Positions 11,058 to 24,734 are shown, counted from the first letter of the stretch. The stretch is DNA of 64,000 nt from Prionailurus bengalensis (GCF_016509475.1 NC_057361.1:69419445-69483444), one strand, 5' to 3'. Numbers and translations are program-made. The notes: generated by a model not told the origin, from the sequence alone.

Positions 11058-11560
11058 GTAACTTGATGAGAGAAACAAAGGCAAGAGAAAGGTAATGTAA
11101 ATTAAACCTCTTTACAGGTTGCAGCCCACTGATAGACACCTGAAACATGCAGAGTGTGACCTTCCTCAAGCAACTCATGGCTGCCTTACTTCCTTGATGT
11201 TTTTGTTTTGTTAAAGACTAAAAGTAACCTTATCTTAACGGTAGCTAGCCCCCTCAAGTTCCTGAAAGCCTTGCTTTCAAATTCCTTAGAGACTTACGCT
11301 ATCCCTAACCTCCACTAACTTAAAAGTATATAATCAGTCATTTCCTTATGTCATATACTCATCTTTTGCATGTGTGCATGTGCGTGTAGGGCTGTGTACC
11401 AAAACTATGTAGTATTACTTGCTGCCACTGGAAAATTCTGTAACCTTATAATAAGATCATTGTTTTGGCCTTTGAGTCAGTGTAAGAAAGACTTGCTTCT
11501 TCCTGCACAGGATTCTATTGAGGATTATTTTATAATAAAGCATTTGACTTCTGTTTAAGA
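11058..11560 (+). repeat. Possible endogenous-retrovirus LTR fragment
   Basis: The stretch contains an ordered set of LTR-like features: AGCCCCCTCAAGTTCCTGA near 11248, TTAAAAGTATATAATCAG near 11320 as a TATA-like element, and AATAAAG near 11534 as a polyadenylation-like signal about 200 bp later. This resembles a retroviral U3-R layout and I recall similar carnivore LTR sequence, but I cannot assign a family. No internal retroviral genes flank it. It could equally be ordinary intergenic DNA. Confidence 0.33.
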
Positions 11561-11634
11561 GGATAAAAAATATATTATTCTAAGGCACATGCAGTGACTT
11601 AAGAAGCCTGTATACTTCATAAAAATTATCGAAT

Positions 11635-11765
11635 CCAGGGATTCCAAAACACTAGTATATGGACTAACACATCAGAGTCACATGGAATAATTAGTTACAA
11701 AGTCAGATTCCTAGTCCCCTGTACCAGACTAATTGAATAATAATCTCTGAGTGTGGGGCTTAATA
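11635..11765 (+). repeat. MER5-like hAT DNA-transposon fragment
   Basis: ATCAGAGTCACATGGAATAA, CAGATTCCTAGTCCCCTGTA and GAATAATAATCTCTGAGTGT follow in the order of the common MER5A nonautonomous hAT element of mammals. Highly diverged. The call is from remembered consensus features. Confidence 0.5.
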
Positions 11766-12884
11766 GGTTTAAAGGGTAGGTGACTTTCTCAGGATGTTCC
11801 AACAAATGGGGAGTGGTGACAATTAAATTCCAGATCCAGTTGATTGCAAAATTTGCACTATTAACTGTTTAGGTTTGTACTCACTACTGTCTGCAGAAAT
11901 GATTGCCATGAGCTACCTTATATGGGGCAGTTCAGAGTTGAAATGATGGGAAAAGATCAGATCCAGCTTCAAATATCACTTCAGTATGGGAGAAAGCTGG
12001 AAGACATAGAATTAGATAATTAGGCTTTCTTTCTAAGAAAAAAAAATTGAGTTGCCTGTAAATATAAAGTGCAGATTAATCAAATAGTAGTTTTAACTAT
12101 GTAACCACAAAACAAAGAGCATTTTCTCTGGCTACATAATTTGCAAGGATCAGTAAGAAAGAAAAATTTGTCCTAAAACATAAAAAGAAAAGTCTTTCTC
12201 TGGACTTGTCATGGTATTTTTCATTTCCTATTGTTGTTATGCATAACAAAAAAATTAAAATATAAATAATTAGCATGAATTTTACCATTAATTTAGTAGT
12301 GTGTAATTGAATTTTAAATGTCAATATAAATCATATGCAAAATCACATGCATTACTCAATTCTTATTTTATTGTTCACACAGACATATGTATTTTGTTCT
12401 ACCACAGCAGTGGTAATACTGTACAAAACTAATTCAATTGATTTGATTTTACTTATTGAGAAACTAATACAAGTAACCAAATGAGTAAGAAAGAATATTA
12501 GGTTCCTTTGTTGTTCTTATAATTACCTTATTTCTGTGTTTACAGGAAGTTCTGGTGTGAAAGTAAAGTGTGGCCCTCACAGACTATCCATGGCTAGGCT
12601 TACTCATTCCACTTACCTTGAACTTGCTTTGAATCTTTTTGATTTCCCACACAGTGTAAGTCCACCAGAATTCTATATTCATGAGCCATCACCAAGCTAT
12701 ATGCAAAAAGAGGGGCAAGACACAGAAGACACACATATCATGCATATTTCTTTTGCTCACAAACATGGTCCATTGTCCCGTTAGACTGTGCTTAGAAAAA
12801 CATAGTTCCAAGATAAAGTGATTAAGTATTGTTTTTTGTATGTCCTCAACATTGAAATATCTGTTAATCCCCTTTTCCCACTTT
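11766..12884. other. Non-repetitive intergenic stretch
   Basis: AT-rich. A T-rich run near 12888 marks the next L1. Short ORFs at 12536-12784 and 12097-12324 (minus) show no recognisable domain. Confidence 0.45.
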
Positions 12885-13250
12885 CTTTCATTTTTTTTTT
12901 AAATTCAAGTACAATTAGCACACAGTGTTACATTAGTTCAGGTGTACAATGTAATGATTCAATAATGCTAGTTATCAATGCTCATCAAGATAAAAGTACT
13001 GTTCATCCCCTTTATTTCACTCATATTCTCTCCCACCTTCCTTCTGGCAACTACTAGTTTTTCTCTGTATTTAAGAGTCTTTTTTCTGGTTTGTCCTTTT
13101 TTCTTTGTTTCTTCATTTGTTATTTTTCTTACTTTCTACATATGAGCAAAACCATATGGTATTTATCATTCCTCGACTGATTTCACTTAGCATTATGCTT
13201 TCTAGATCCATCTATGTTGTTGCATACAGCAAGATATTATTGTTTGTTTT
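12885..13250 (-). mobile_element. 5'-truncated old L1 3' UTR fragment
   Basis: The T-run at about 12890-12900 is the inverted A-tail. It is followed by the inverted L1 3' end: CACACAGTGTTACATTAGTT, CTCTGTATTTAAGAGTC and TTTCACTTAGCATTATGC. It stops near 13250 before the ORF2 C-terminus, so only the 3' UTR survives. Confidence 0.85.
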
Positions 13251-13294
13251 CAATTAAAATTTTCAATTGACTGAAAAATACTAAATAAGGTTAA

Positions 13295-13502
13295 TTTTTT
13301 TCATAAACTTTTTTTTTTACTTTTTAAGTTTTCTTTTTTTAATTCCAGTTAGTTAACCTACAGTGTTATATTATTTTCAGGTGTACAATATAGTGTACAT
13401 CACACAGTGCTCCTCACAACAAGTGCACTCATTCATCTTCATTACCTGTTTAACCCACCTCCTCCCTGGTAAACATCAGTATATTCTCTATAATTAAGAG
13501 TC

Positions 13503-13554
<52 letters not shown>

Positions 13555-14148
13555 ATTTTTCCCTCTGTACATTTATTTTGTTTCTTGAATTCCACATATG
13601 AATGAAATCATATGCTATTTGTCTTTTTCTGACTAACTTGTTTCACTTAGCATTATACTCTCTGGCTCCATCCATGTCATTGAAAATGTCAATATTTTAT
13701 TATTTTTGTGGCAGAATAATATTCCATTGTATACATGTATATATACCACATATTTATGCATTCATCAATTAATGTACCCTTAAACTGCTTCCATATCTTG
13801 GCTATTGTATATAATGTTACTGTGAACATCAGGATGCATGTATCCCTTTGAATTAGTGTTCTTGTATTCTTTGGGCAAATACCCAGTAGTGCAGTTCCTG
13901 GATTGTAGGTTAGTTCTATTTTTAACTTTTTGAAGAGCCTCCATACTAACTTTCTAGAGAGGCTACACCTGTTTGCATTCCCATCAACAGTTCAGGAGGG
14001 TTCCCCTTTCTTCACAATAGTCAGCACCTGTTGTTTCTTGGGTTGTTGATTTGAGCCATTATGACAGGTGTGAGGTGATATCTCATTGTAGTTTGGATTT
14101 GCATTTCCCTCATAGTAAGTGATGATGAACATCTTTTCTTGTGTATGT
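13295..14148 (-). mobile_element. 5'-truncated old L1 (3' UTR and ORF2 C-terminus)
   Basis: Inverted L1 3' UTR from the T-run at about 13310, including a (TC)n expansion at 13504-13551, then the ORF2 C-terminal region up to about 14148 (ATGATGAACATCTTTTCTTG). At that point the sequence jumps back to L1 3' UTR (CTGAGTAATATTTCAGTGTG), so a second L1 copy begins. Frame heavily broken. Confidence 0.88.
13504..13551 (+). repeat. (TC)n microsatellite
   Basis: About 23 uninterrupted TC units, grown from the CTCTGTATTTAAGAGTCTG region of the L1 3' UTR. The same site is expanded at 31172-31205 in another L1. Confidence 0.95.
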
Positions 14149-16114
14149 CTGAGTAATATTTCAGTGTGTGTGTGTGGGGGGGATGTATGCCCATCTTTTT
14201 TTTTTAATCCATTCATGTATAGATAGACACTTCCACATTTTGCTTCCACATTTTAGCTGTTATAAATAATGTTTCAATAAACAAAGGGATACATAAAACT
14301 TTTTGAATTAGTGTTTTCCCTGGTAAATATCCAGTAGTGGAATTACTAGATAATATGGTAACTCTATTTTTAACTTTTTGAGAAGCCTTAATATTTTATT
14401 GACTGTGGCTGTACCAATTTTCATTCCTACCCACAAATGCACAAGGGCAGATTTTTCTCCACATACTGACCAATACTTATTTGTGGTTTTTTTTAGTCAT
14501 TCTGAAGATATAAAGTGGGATCTCATTGTGGTATGAATTTGCACTTCCCTGATAATTAGTGATGTTGATCATCTTTCATGTGTTTGTTGGTCATCAGCAT
14601 GTCTTCTTTGGAAAAAAAAAATATTTAGACCTCCTTCCCATTCTTAATTGGATTATTTTGGGGGTGTTTCTGGAGTTGAATCATATAAGTTCTTTATGTG
14701 TTTTTGGATATTAACTCCTCTCAGGGTATATCATTTGCAAATGTCTTCTCCCATTCAGTAGGTTGCCTTTTAGTTTTGATGGTTTCCTTTGCTGTACAAA
14801 AACTTTTTTATTTTGTTGTAGTCCCAGTAGTTTAATTTTGTTTTTTATTCCTTTACCAGAGGAGTCATATCTATAAAAAATGTTTCTCTGATCCATGTCA
14901 AATAAATTACTTGTTACATTTTTTCTATGAATGTTATGGTTTCAGGTCTCACATTTAAGTCTTTAATCCATTTTGAGTTTATTTTTGTGTATCATGTAAG
15001 AAAGTGGTCAATGTTCATTCTTTTCAAAGCAGCTGTCCAGTTTTCCCAACACCACTTGTTGAAGAGACTGTCATGTTACCATTGGGTATTCTTTCTTGCT
15101 TTGTTAAAGATCAATTGACCATATAATTGTGAGCTTATTTCTGTGTTTTCTATTCTGTTCTATTGATCGATGTGTCTATTTTTGTGCCAGTAGAATATTG
15201 TTTTGATTACTACAGACTTGCAGTATATATTGAAATATGGGATCATGATACCTCTAGCTTTGTACTTCTTTCTCAAAATTGCTTTGTCTACTTGGGGTCT
15301 TTTGTGGCTCCATACAAATGTTAATATTATTTGTACTCGTTCTGTAAAAAATGTTGTTGGTATTTTGACAGGGATTGCATTGAATCTGTAGATTACTTTG
15401 GGTTGTATGGGCGTTTTACCAATATTGATTCTTCCAACCCAGGAGCATGGTATGTCTGTCAATTTGTTTGTGTCATCGTCATTTTTTTCATCAATGTTTT
15501 ATAGTTTTCAGCGTTTTCAAATTGATTTGATAATATTTTGTTGAGGATTTTGCATCTAAATTCATCAGCTATATTGACCTGTAATTCTCTTTATTTGTAG
15601 TGCCCTTATCTGGTTGTTGTAGCAGAGTAATTCTAGCCTCACACAATAAATTTGGAATATTTAATTTCTCTTATATTTTTAGAATAGTTAGAGAAATCTA
15701 GATATTAACTCTTTCTTAAATGTTTGGTAGGATTTATTTCTAAATCTATCTAATCCTGGACTTTTTTTGGAGGGAAGTATTTTGATTGCTTATTCAATTT
15801 TATTGCCTGTAATCAGTCTGTTCAAATTTTCTATTTCTTCCTGATTCAGTTTTTGAAGATTATATGTTTCTGGGAATTATCCATTTCTTCTAGGTTGTCC
15901 AATTTGTTGGCATATACTTTGTTCATAATATTCTCAAAATTCTTTTTATTTCTGTGGTATCAATAGTTATTTCTTTTCCCTTATGATATTGTTTATTTGA
16001 GATATTTCTCCCTTTCTCTGTCTCTCTAGCTCTCTCTCTTAATGAGTCTAGTTGAAGGTTAATCAATTTTGTTCATCTTTTCTAAGAATTAGCTCCTGGC
16101 TTAATTGATCTGTT

Positions 16115-16158
<44 letters not shown>

Positions 16159-16760
16159 AGTATTTATTTCATTAATTTCTGCTCCAGTCTTTATTATTTC
16201 CTTGCTTCCATTGACTTTTCACTTTGTTTTTTCTTCTTTTCTCTCCTTTAGGTGTAAGGTTAGGTGTTCATTTGTGATTTTTCTGGTTCTTGAGGTAGAC
16301 CTGTATTGCTATATACTTCCCCCTTAGAACACATTTTGCTGAATCTCAAAGATTTTGGATTGTGTTTTCATTTGCATTTGTCTTCATGGATTTTTTAAAA
16401 ATTTCCTCATTGATTTCTTGGTTGACCCATTCACTGTTTAGTAGCATGTTATTTACCCTCCATGTATTTGTGTTTTTACAGATATTTTTTATTCGTTTGA
16501 TTTCTAGTTTCATACTGGTGTGGTCAGAAATGATGTGTCCTTTGATTTCATTCTTTGTTAATTTGTTTTGTTCTTTGGCCTAACGTGATCTATTCTGGAG
16601 ATGTTTCATGTACACTCAAAGAGAATGCATATTCCAGTGTTTGGGGATGGAACATTCTGAATGTATCTGTCAGGTCCATCTGGTCCAGTGTGTCATTCAA
16701 AGCCATCACTTACTTGCTGATTTTCCAGCTGGATGATTTATCATTGATGCAACTGGGCTG
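14149..16760 (-). mobile_element. Old L1 host element, 3' segment (3' UTR to endonuclease)
   Basis: Inverted L1 from the 3' UTR at 14149 through ORF2. Near 15513 it jumps from about residue 850 to about residue 600, a deletion removing the FADD-bearing RT core. It then continues through the RT N-terminal part and the endonuclease to 16760. A (TG)n tract lies at 16117-16155. The element is cut at 16749-16760 (GCAACTGGGCTG) by a younger L1 and resumes at 19303. This is the outermost layer of the nested stack. Confidence 0.88.
16117..16155 (+). repeat. (TG)n microsatellite
   Basis: About 19 TG units inside the ORF2 region of the old minus-strand L1, replacing sequence that reads TTTCTATTGTTTTATTAG-like in related copies. 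Confidence 0.95.
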
Positions 16761-19302
16761 TTTTTTTTTGTTTTGTTTTGTTTTGTTTTTTGTATATGAA
16801 ATTTATTGTCAAATTGGTTTCCATTCAACACCCAGTGTTCATCCCAAAAGGTGCCCTCCTCAATACCCATCACCCACCCTCTCCTCCCTCCCACCCCCTA
16901 TCAACCCTCAGTTTGTTCTCAGTTTTTAACAGTCTCTTATGCTTTGGCTCTCTCCCACTCTAACCTCTTTTTTTTTTCCTTCCCCTCCCCCATGGGTTCC
17001 TGTTAAGTTTCTCAGGATCCACATAAGAGTGAAACCATATGGTATGTGTCTTTCTCTGTATGGCTTATTTCACTTAGCATCACACTCTCCAGTTCCATCC
17101 ACGTTGCTACAAAAGGCCATATTTCACTTTTTCTCATTGCCACGTAGTACTCCATTGTGTATATAAACCACAATTTCTTTATCCATTCATCAGTTGATGG
17201 ACATTTAGGCTCTTTCCATAATTTGGCTATTGTTGAGAGTGCTGCTATGAACATTGGGGTACAAGTGCCCCTATGCATCAGTACTCCTGTATCCCTTGGG
17301 TAAATTCCTAGCAGTGCTATTGCTGGGTCATAGGGTAGGTCTATTTTTAACTTTCTGAGGAACCTCCACACTGCTTTCCAGAGCGGCTGCACCAGTTTGC
17401 ATTCCCACCAACAGTGCTAGAGGGTTCCCGTTTCTCCACATCCTCTCCAGCATCTATAGTCTCCTGATTTGTTCATTTTGGCCACTCTGACTGGCGTGAG
17501 GTGATACCTGAGTGTGGTTTTGATTTGTATTTCCCTGATGAGGAGCGACGCTGAACATCTTTTCATGTGCCTGTTGGCCATCCGGATGTCTTCTTTAGAG
17601 AAGTGTCTATTCATGTTTTCTTCCCATTTCTTCACTAGGTTATTTGTTCTTCGGGTGTGGAGTTTGGTGAAGTCTTTATAGATTTTGGATAATAGCCCTT
17701 TGTCCGATATGTCATTTGCAAATATCTTTTCCCATTCCGTTGGTTGCCTTTTAGTTTTGTTGATTGTTTCCTTTGCTGTGCAGAAGCTTTTTATCTTCAG
17801 AAGGTCCCAGTAATTCACTTTTGCTTTTCATTCCCTTGCCTTTGGGGATGTGTCGAGTAAGAGATTGCTACAGCTGAGGTCAGAGAGGTCTTTTCCTGCT
17901 TTCTCCTCTAAGGTTTTGATGGTTTCCTGTCTCACATTCAGGTTCTTTATCCATTTTGAGTTTATTTTTGTGAATGGTGTGAGAAAGTGGTCTAGTTTCA
18001 ACCTTCTGCATGTTGCTGTCCAGTTCTCCCAGCACCATTTGTTAAAGAGATTGTCTTTTTTCCATTGGATGTTCTTTCCTGCTTTGTCAAAGATGAGTTG
18101 GCCATACGTTTGTGCGTCTAGTTCTGGGGTTTCTATTCTATTCCATTGGTCTATGTGTCTGTTTTTGTGCCAATACCATGCTGTCTTGATGATGACAGCT
18201 TTGGAGTAGAGGCTAAAGTCTGGGATTGTGATGCCTCCTGCTTTGGTCTTCTTCTGCAAAATTACTTTGGCTATTCGAGGCCTTTTGTGGTTCCATATGA
18301 ATTTTAGGATTGCTTGTTCTAGTTTCGAAAAGAATGCTGGTGCAATTTTGATTGGGATTGCATTGAATGTGTAGATAGCTTTGGGTAGTATTGACATTTT
18401 GACAATATTTATTTTTCCAATCCATGAGCAGGGAATGTCTTTCCATTTCTTTAAATCTTCTTCAATTTCCTTCATAAGCTTTCTATAGTTTTCAGCATCC
18501 AGATCCTTTACATCTTTGGTTAGATTTATTCCTAGGTATTTTATGCTTCTTGGTGCAATTGTGAATGGGATCAGTTTCTTTATTTGTCTTTCTGTTGCTT
18601 CATTGTTAGTGTATAAGAATGCAACTGATTTCTGTACATTGATTTTGTATCCTGCAACTTTGCTGAATTCATGTATCAGTTCTAGCAGACTTTTGGTGGA
18701 GTCTATCGGATTTTCCATGTATAATATCATGTCATCTGCAAAAAGCGAAAGCTTGACTTCATCTTTGCCAATTTGGATGCCTTTGATTTCCTTTTGTTGT
18801 CTGATTGCTGATGCTAGAACTTCCAGCACTATGTTAAATAACAGCGGTGAGAGTGGGCATCCCTGTCTTGTTCCTGATCTCAGGGAAAAAGCTCTCAGTT
18901 TTTCCCCGTTGAGGATGATGTTAGCTGTGGGCTTTTCCTAAATGGCTTTTATGATCTTTAAGTATGTTCCTTCTATCCCGACTTTCTCAAGGGTTTTTAT
19001 TAAGAAAGGGTGCTGGATTTTGTCAAATGCCTTTTCTGCATCGATTGACAGGATCATATGGTTCTTCTCTTTTTTTTTGTTAATGTGATGTATCACGTTG
19101 ATTGATTTGCGAATGTTGAACCAGCCCTGCATCCCAGGAATGAATCCCACTTGGTCATGGTGAATAATTCTTTTTATATGCCATTGAATTCGATTTGCTA
19201 GTATCTTATTGAGAATTTTTGCATCCATATTCATCAAGGATATTGGCCTATAGTTCTCTTTTTTTACTGGGTCTCTGTGTGGTTTAGGAATCAAAGTAAT
19301 AC
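16761..19302 (-). mobile_element. Young 5'-truncated L1 (2.5 kb) nested in the older L1
   Basis: The inverted A-tail has become a TTTTG-repeat tract (16761-16792). The 3' UTR follows to 17011, then ORF2 to about residue 560 at 19302. The TSD is GCAACTGGGCTG at 16749-16760 and GCAACTGGGGTG at 19303-19314, with one mismatch, so both ends are defined. The sequence is very close to copies A, B and C further right, placing it in the same young family. Confidence 0.95.
17012..19302 (-). pseudogene. L1 ORF2 C-terminal part (RT and C-terminal domain)
   Basis: Minus-strand reading covers about ORF2 residue 560 (LIPKPHRDP, near 19290) to the natural C-terminus SLLCGS at 17012-17030. The RT motif FADD is at 18731-18742. 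The frame is broken, with stops near 17417, 17826 and 18938 and other changes between them. No endonuclease domain remains because the insertion is 5'-truncated. It encodes no functional product, but the long open blocks (333 codons at 17828-18829) show recent origin. Confidence 0.93.
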
Positions 19303-21133
19303 GCAACTGGGGTGTTAATGTCCCCTACTATTATTGTATTATTTTCAGTTTCCTCCTTTATATTTGTTAATAGTTGCTTTATGTATTTAGGTGTTCCATG
19401 TTGGGTGCATAGATATCTGCACTTGTTATATCCTTTTGTTGTATTGTTCCCATTATCATTATGTAGTGTTCTTTGTTTTTATAGTCTTTGTTTTAAAGTG
19501 TGTTTTGACTAATATAAATATTGCAGCCTCATCTTTCTTTTCATTTCCATTTCCATAGTATTTTTCCATCTTTCACTTTCAATCAGTGGGTGTTTTAGGT
19601 CTATAATGAGTCTCTTGTATGCATCATATAGATGAGTCTTGATGTTTTTATTTATTTAGTCACCATATACCTTTTGATTAAAAAGGTCCATTTAAATTCA
19701 AAGTAATTATTGATAGGTATGTACTTATTGCAATTTTGACACTAGTTTTATGGTTGTTTCCATAGTTCTTCTGTTCCTTTCTTCTATTGCTCTTTCCCTT
19801 GTTATTTGATAACTTTTTTTAAGGATATGCTTGGATTATTTTTCTTTTTTGCATATCTATTGCATGTTCTTGATTTGTGCTTACCATTATGCTTATATAT
19901 AATGTCTTATGAATATACTAGTCTATATTAAATTGATGGCCATTTAAGTTGGAGCCTATTTTAAAAGCACTAAATTTTTACTCCTCCTATGTTTGATGTA
20001 TATGATGTCATATTTTTCATATTTTATTTTGTGAATAACTTGACTTTTACACATATAATTGATTTTACTGCTTTTGTACTTTTATCTCTATACAGGTTTG
20101 CAAGTGATAAACCTAATACTTTTATTATATTTGTATTTAAGGAAAATGTTTTACTTTAATAATTTACATACTGATGATTATAGTATTTCCTTTCAAGTCA
20201 AAGTATTCCCATCAATGTTTATTGTAAGGTTGATTTAGTAGTGGTAGATCCCTTTAACTATTCTTTGAGAAATTATTTATTTCATCTCTTGTTTTGCATG
20301 ATAGCTTTGCTGGGTAGAGTTTACTTGATTTCAGATTTTTTTTTCCTTTCAGTACTTGAAATATATCATCCCACTCCTTTGTAGCCAGAAAAGTTTCTGC
20401 AGAAAAATCAGCTGATAGCCTTATGTGGTTTCCTTTGTATGTGTCATTTTTCTTTCTCTTGTTGCTATTAAAATTCTCTCTTTATCGCTACTCTTTGCCA
20501 TTTTAATTGTTATGTGTACCTCTTTCGGTTGATTTTGTGGGGGCTCTTTATGACTCCTGGATCTGGATTTCTGTTTTCCTCCCCAAGATAGAGAAGTTTT
20601 CAGCTATTATTTCTTCAGTTAAAATTTCTCCCTTTTTCTGCTCTCTCCTTCTGAAATCCCTATAATGTTAATATTATTACACCTGATGATGTAACTGAAT
20701 TCCTTTAATCTGTTATTATTTTTATTTTTCCTTTTTCTTTTTGTTATTCAGCTTGTTTGCTTTCCATTACTCTGTCTTCTAGACCACTGATTCCTTCTTC
20801 TGCATCCTCTAACCTGCCCTTGATTTCCCCTAGTGCATATTAAATTTCAGCTATTGACTTATTCATCTCTGATTTTTTCTTTTCTATATTTTCTATATAT
20901 TTATTGAAGGTCTCAAAGAGATCACCCACTCTTTTCTTAAGTACAGTGAGTATCGTTATAGCCATTACTTTGAATTCTTTATCAAACGTATGCTTATATC
21001 CATTTCAGTTATCTCTTTGACATGGTTTTTCCCTGTTCCTTTATTCAGGGCATATTTATCTGTCTCCTCATTTTGCCTAAATCTCTATGTTTGTTTCTAT
21101 GTATTAGCAAAGTCAGCTATGCCTCCGGATTTT
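19303..21133 (-). mobile_element. Old L1 host element, middle segment (endonuclease N-terminus and ORF1)
   Basis: Continuation of 14149-16760 after the nested insertion: the endonuclease N-terminal region (inverted, 19315-19640), the ORF2 start and then ORF1 (about 20220-21090), in which pieces of the ORF1 C-terminal domain can be read near 20290-20480. It is cut at CCTCCGGATTTT (21122-21133) by a second, full-length L1 and resumes at 27298. Confidence 0.85.
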
Positions 21134-21369
21134 TTATTTTATTTTATTTTTTGAATTTACATCCAAATTAGTTAGCATATAGTGCAACAATGATTTCAGA
21201 GGCAGATTCCTTAATACCTCTTACCCATTTAGCCCATCCCCCTTCCTATAACTCCTCCAGAAACCCTTTGTTTGCTCTCCATATTTAAGAGTTTCTTATA
21301 TTTTGTCCCTCTCCCTGTTTTTATATTTTTGCTTTCCTTCCCTTATGTTCATCTGTTATGTGCCTTAAA

Positions 21370-21498
21370 GTCCTCATATGAGTGAAGGCATATGATTTTT
21401 GTGTTTCTCTAATTTCACTTAGCATAATACCCTCCAGTTCCATCCACATAGTTGCAAATGGCAAGATTTCATTCTTTTTGATTGCCAAGTAATACTCC

Positions 21499-21536
<38 letters not shown>

Positions 21537-24500
21537 ACATCTTTATCCATTCATCCATCAATGGACATTTGGGGTATTTCGATACTTTGCATATTGTTGA
21601 TAGTGTTGCTAAAAACATTGGGGTACATGTGCCATTTTGAAACAGCATACCTGTATCCCTTAGATAAATACTTAGTAGTGCAATTGCTGGGTCGTAGGGT
21701 AGCTCTATTTTTAATTTTTTGAGGAACCTCCATACTGTTTCCAGCGTGGCTGCACCAGCTTGCATTCCCACAAGCAATGCAAAAGAGATCTTTCTCCACA
21801 TCCTCGCCAGCATCTGTTTTTGCCTGAGTTGTTCATGTTAGCCATTCTGACAGGTGTAAGGTGGTATCTTATTGTGGTTTTGATTTTTATTTCCCTGATG
21901 ATGAGTGAAGTTGAGCATTTTTTCATGTATCAGTTGGCCATCTGGATGTCTTCTTTGGAGAAGTGTCTATTCATGTCTTTTGCACATTTCTTCACTGGAT
22001 TATTTGTTTATTGGGAGTTGAGTTTGATAACTTATTTATACAGTTTTGATACTAACCCTTTATCTAATATGTCATTTTCAAATATCTTTTCTCATTCCAT
22101 TGGTTGCCTTTTAGTTTTGTTGGTTGTTTCCTTCACTGTTCAGAAGTTGTTTTTTTTTCTTTTTTTTTTTTTTTGATGAGGTCCCATCAGGTCACTTTTG
22201 CTTTTATTTTCCTTGCCACTGGAGACTTGTTGAGTAAGAAGTTACTGAAGCCAAGAACAAAGAGGTTTTTGCCTGCTTTTCCTAGAGGATTTTGATGGCT
22301 TCCTGTCTTATATTGAGGTCTTTCATCCAGTTAGATTTATTTTTGTGTATGGTGTAAAAAAGTGGTCAAGGTTTATTCTTCTGCATGTCGCTGTCCAGTT
22401 TTCCCAGTACCATTTGCTAAGTACCACTGTCTTTATTCCCTTGGGTATTCTTTCCTGCATTGTCAAAGATGTCAAATACGTCAAAGTTTGCCATACGTTT
22501 GTGGGTCCATTTCTGGGTTCTCTATTCTGTTCCATTGGGATCTGAAATCAGGATGCCTTTTATTTATTTGTGTTGTCTGATTGCAGAGGTTAAGACTTTC
22601 AATACTGTGTTGAATAACAGTGGCGAGAGTGGACATCCCTGTCTTGTTCCTGACCTGAGGGGGAAAGTGCTCAATTTTCCCCATTGAGGATGATATTAGT
22701 GTTGCATCTTTCATATATGGCTTTTATGATCCTGAGTTATGATCCTTCTATCCCTACTTTCTTGAGGGTTTGTATCAAGAAAGGATGCTGCATTTTGTCA
22801 AATCCTTTCCCTGCATCTATTGAGAGGATCATATGGTTCTTGCCTTTTCTTTTATTGATGTGATGAATGACAGTGATTGTTTTGCAGATATTGAAACAAC
22901 CCTGCATCCCAGGTATAAATCGGACTTCGTCGTGGTGAATAATTTTTTTAATGTATTGTTGGATGCGGTTGACTGATATCTTCTTGAGGATTTTTGTATC
23001 CGTGTTCATCAGGGAAATTGGTCTATAGTTCTCCTTTTTAGTGAGGTATCGTTCTGGTTTTGAAATAAAGGTAATGCTGGCTTCATATAAAGAGTTTTGA
23101 CGTTTTCCTTCCATTTCTATTTTTTAGAACAGCTTCAGGAGAATAGGTGTTAACTCTTCCTTAAATGTTTGGTAGAATTCCCCTGGAAAGCCACCTGGCC
23201 CTGGACTCTTGTTTTTTTGGGAGATTTTTGGTTACTAATTCAATTTCTTTATGGGTTATGGGTCTGTTCAAATTTTCTATTTCTTCCTGTTTCAGTTTTG
23301 GTAGTGTATCTGTTTCTAGGAATTTGTCCATTTCTTCCACATTGCCCATTTTATTGGTGTATAGTTACTCATAATATTCTCTTATTATTGCTTCTATTTC
23401 TGTTGTGTTGGTTGTGATCTCCCCTCTTCCACTCTTGATTTTATTTATTTGTCTTTCATTTTTCTTTTTGATCAAACTGGCTAGGGGTTTATCAACTTTG
23501 TTAATTCAAAGATCCAACTTCTGGTTTCATTGACCTGTTCCATTTTTTTTTCTTTTTCTGGTTTTGATAGCATTAGTGTCTGCTCTAATCTTTATTACTT
23601 TCTGTCTTGTGCTGGTTTGGGGTTTTATTTGATGTTCTTTTTCCAGCTCTTTAAGGTGTAAGTTTAGGTTGTGTATCTGAGATCATTCTTCCTTTTTTAG
23701 GAAGGCCTGGATTGCTATATACTTTGCCCTTATGAGCTCCTTTGCTGTGTCCCAGAGGTTTGGGGTTGTGATGTCATCATTTTCATTGGCTTCTATGAAC
23801 TTTTTAATTACTCTTTAACTTCTTGGTTAGCTCATTCATTCTTTAGTAGGATATTCTTCAGTTTCCAAGTATTTGTTACCATTCCAGATTTTTTCTTTTG
23901 GTTGATTTCGAGTTTCATAGTGTTGTGGTCTGAAAATATGCACGGTATGATCTTGATCTTTTTGTATTTGTTGACAGCTGATTTGTTTCCAAGTGTGTGG
24001 TCTATCCTGGAGAACGTTCCATGTGCACTGGAAAAGAATATATATTATGCTGCTTTCAGATGAAATGTTCTGATTATATCTGTTAAGTCCATCTGGTCCA
24101 GTGTGTCATTCAAAGCCATTGCTTCCCTGTGGAGTTTTTGATTAGACGATCTGTCCATTGCTGTAAGTGGGATGTTGAAGTGCCCTACTATTATGGTATT
24201 ACAATCAATGAGTTTATCTTGTTTGTGATTAATTGGTTTATATATTTGGGTTCTTTCACATTTGGTGCATAAATGTTTACAATTGTTAGTTATTATTCGT
24301 GGATAGACCCCTTAGTTATGATATAATTCCCTTCTTCATCTCTTGATACAGTCTTTATTTTAAAGTCTAGATTGGCTGATATAAGTATGACTACTCCGTC
24401 TTTCTTTTGTTGACCATTATCATAATAGACAGTTCTCCATCCCCTTACTTTCAATCTGAAGTTGTCTTTAGTTCTAAAGTGGGTCTCTTGTAAACAACAT

Positions 24501-24661
24501 ATAGATGGATCTTTTTTTTTTTTTCTTATCCACTCTGTTACCCTATGTCTTTTGATTGGAGCGTTTAGTCCATTCACGTCAGGAATGAATACTGAAAGAT
24601 ATGAATTTATTGTATTATGTTTACTGTAGAGTTGGAATTTCTGGTGGGATTCTTTGGTCAT
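21370..24661 (-). pseudogene. L1 ORF2 remnant with internal RT deletion
   Basis: The N-terminal open block at 24293-24661 shows the endonuclease start (NGLNAPIKRHRV, then CCLQETHF). Further pieces cover the middle region (LPKLKQEEIENLNRPI, 23161-23349) and the RT N-terminal part (ENYRPISLMN, 22737-23114). Near 22540 the reading jumps between a QWNRIENPE-type segment (about residue 960) and RQQ-type sequence just before the FADD motif (about residue 690). The catalytic FADD block is therefore deleted. The C-terminal region follows at 21535-22535. The copy is non-coding. Confidence 0.87.
21501..21535 (+). repeat. (TG)n microsatellite
   Basis: About 17 TG units in the L1 3' UTR directly after CCAAGTAATACTCCAT, the usual expansion point of carnivore L1 tails. 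Confidence 0.95.
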
Positions 24662-24734
24662 TTCTAGTCTTTGCTGCTTTTGGTCTTTTTGTATTTTTTT
24701 TCTTCTTTTCTCCTTTCAGAGAGTCCCCCTTAAA

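Noticed and set aside
13504..13551. Direct repeats that could suggest an array such as CRISPR.
   Set aside because: It is a dinucleotide microsatellite in an L1 3' UTR. There is no spacer structure, and the genome is mammalian.
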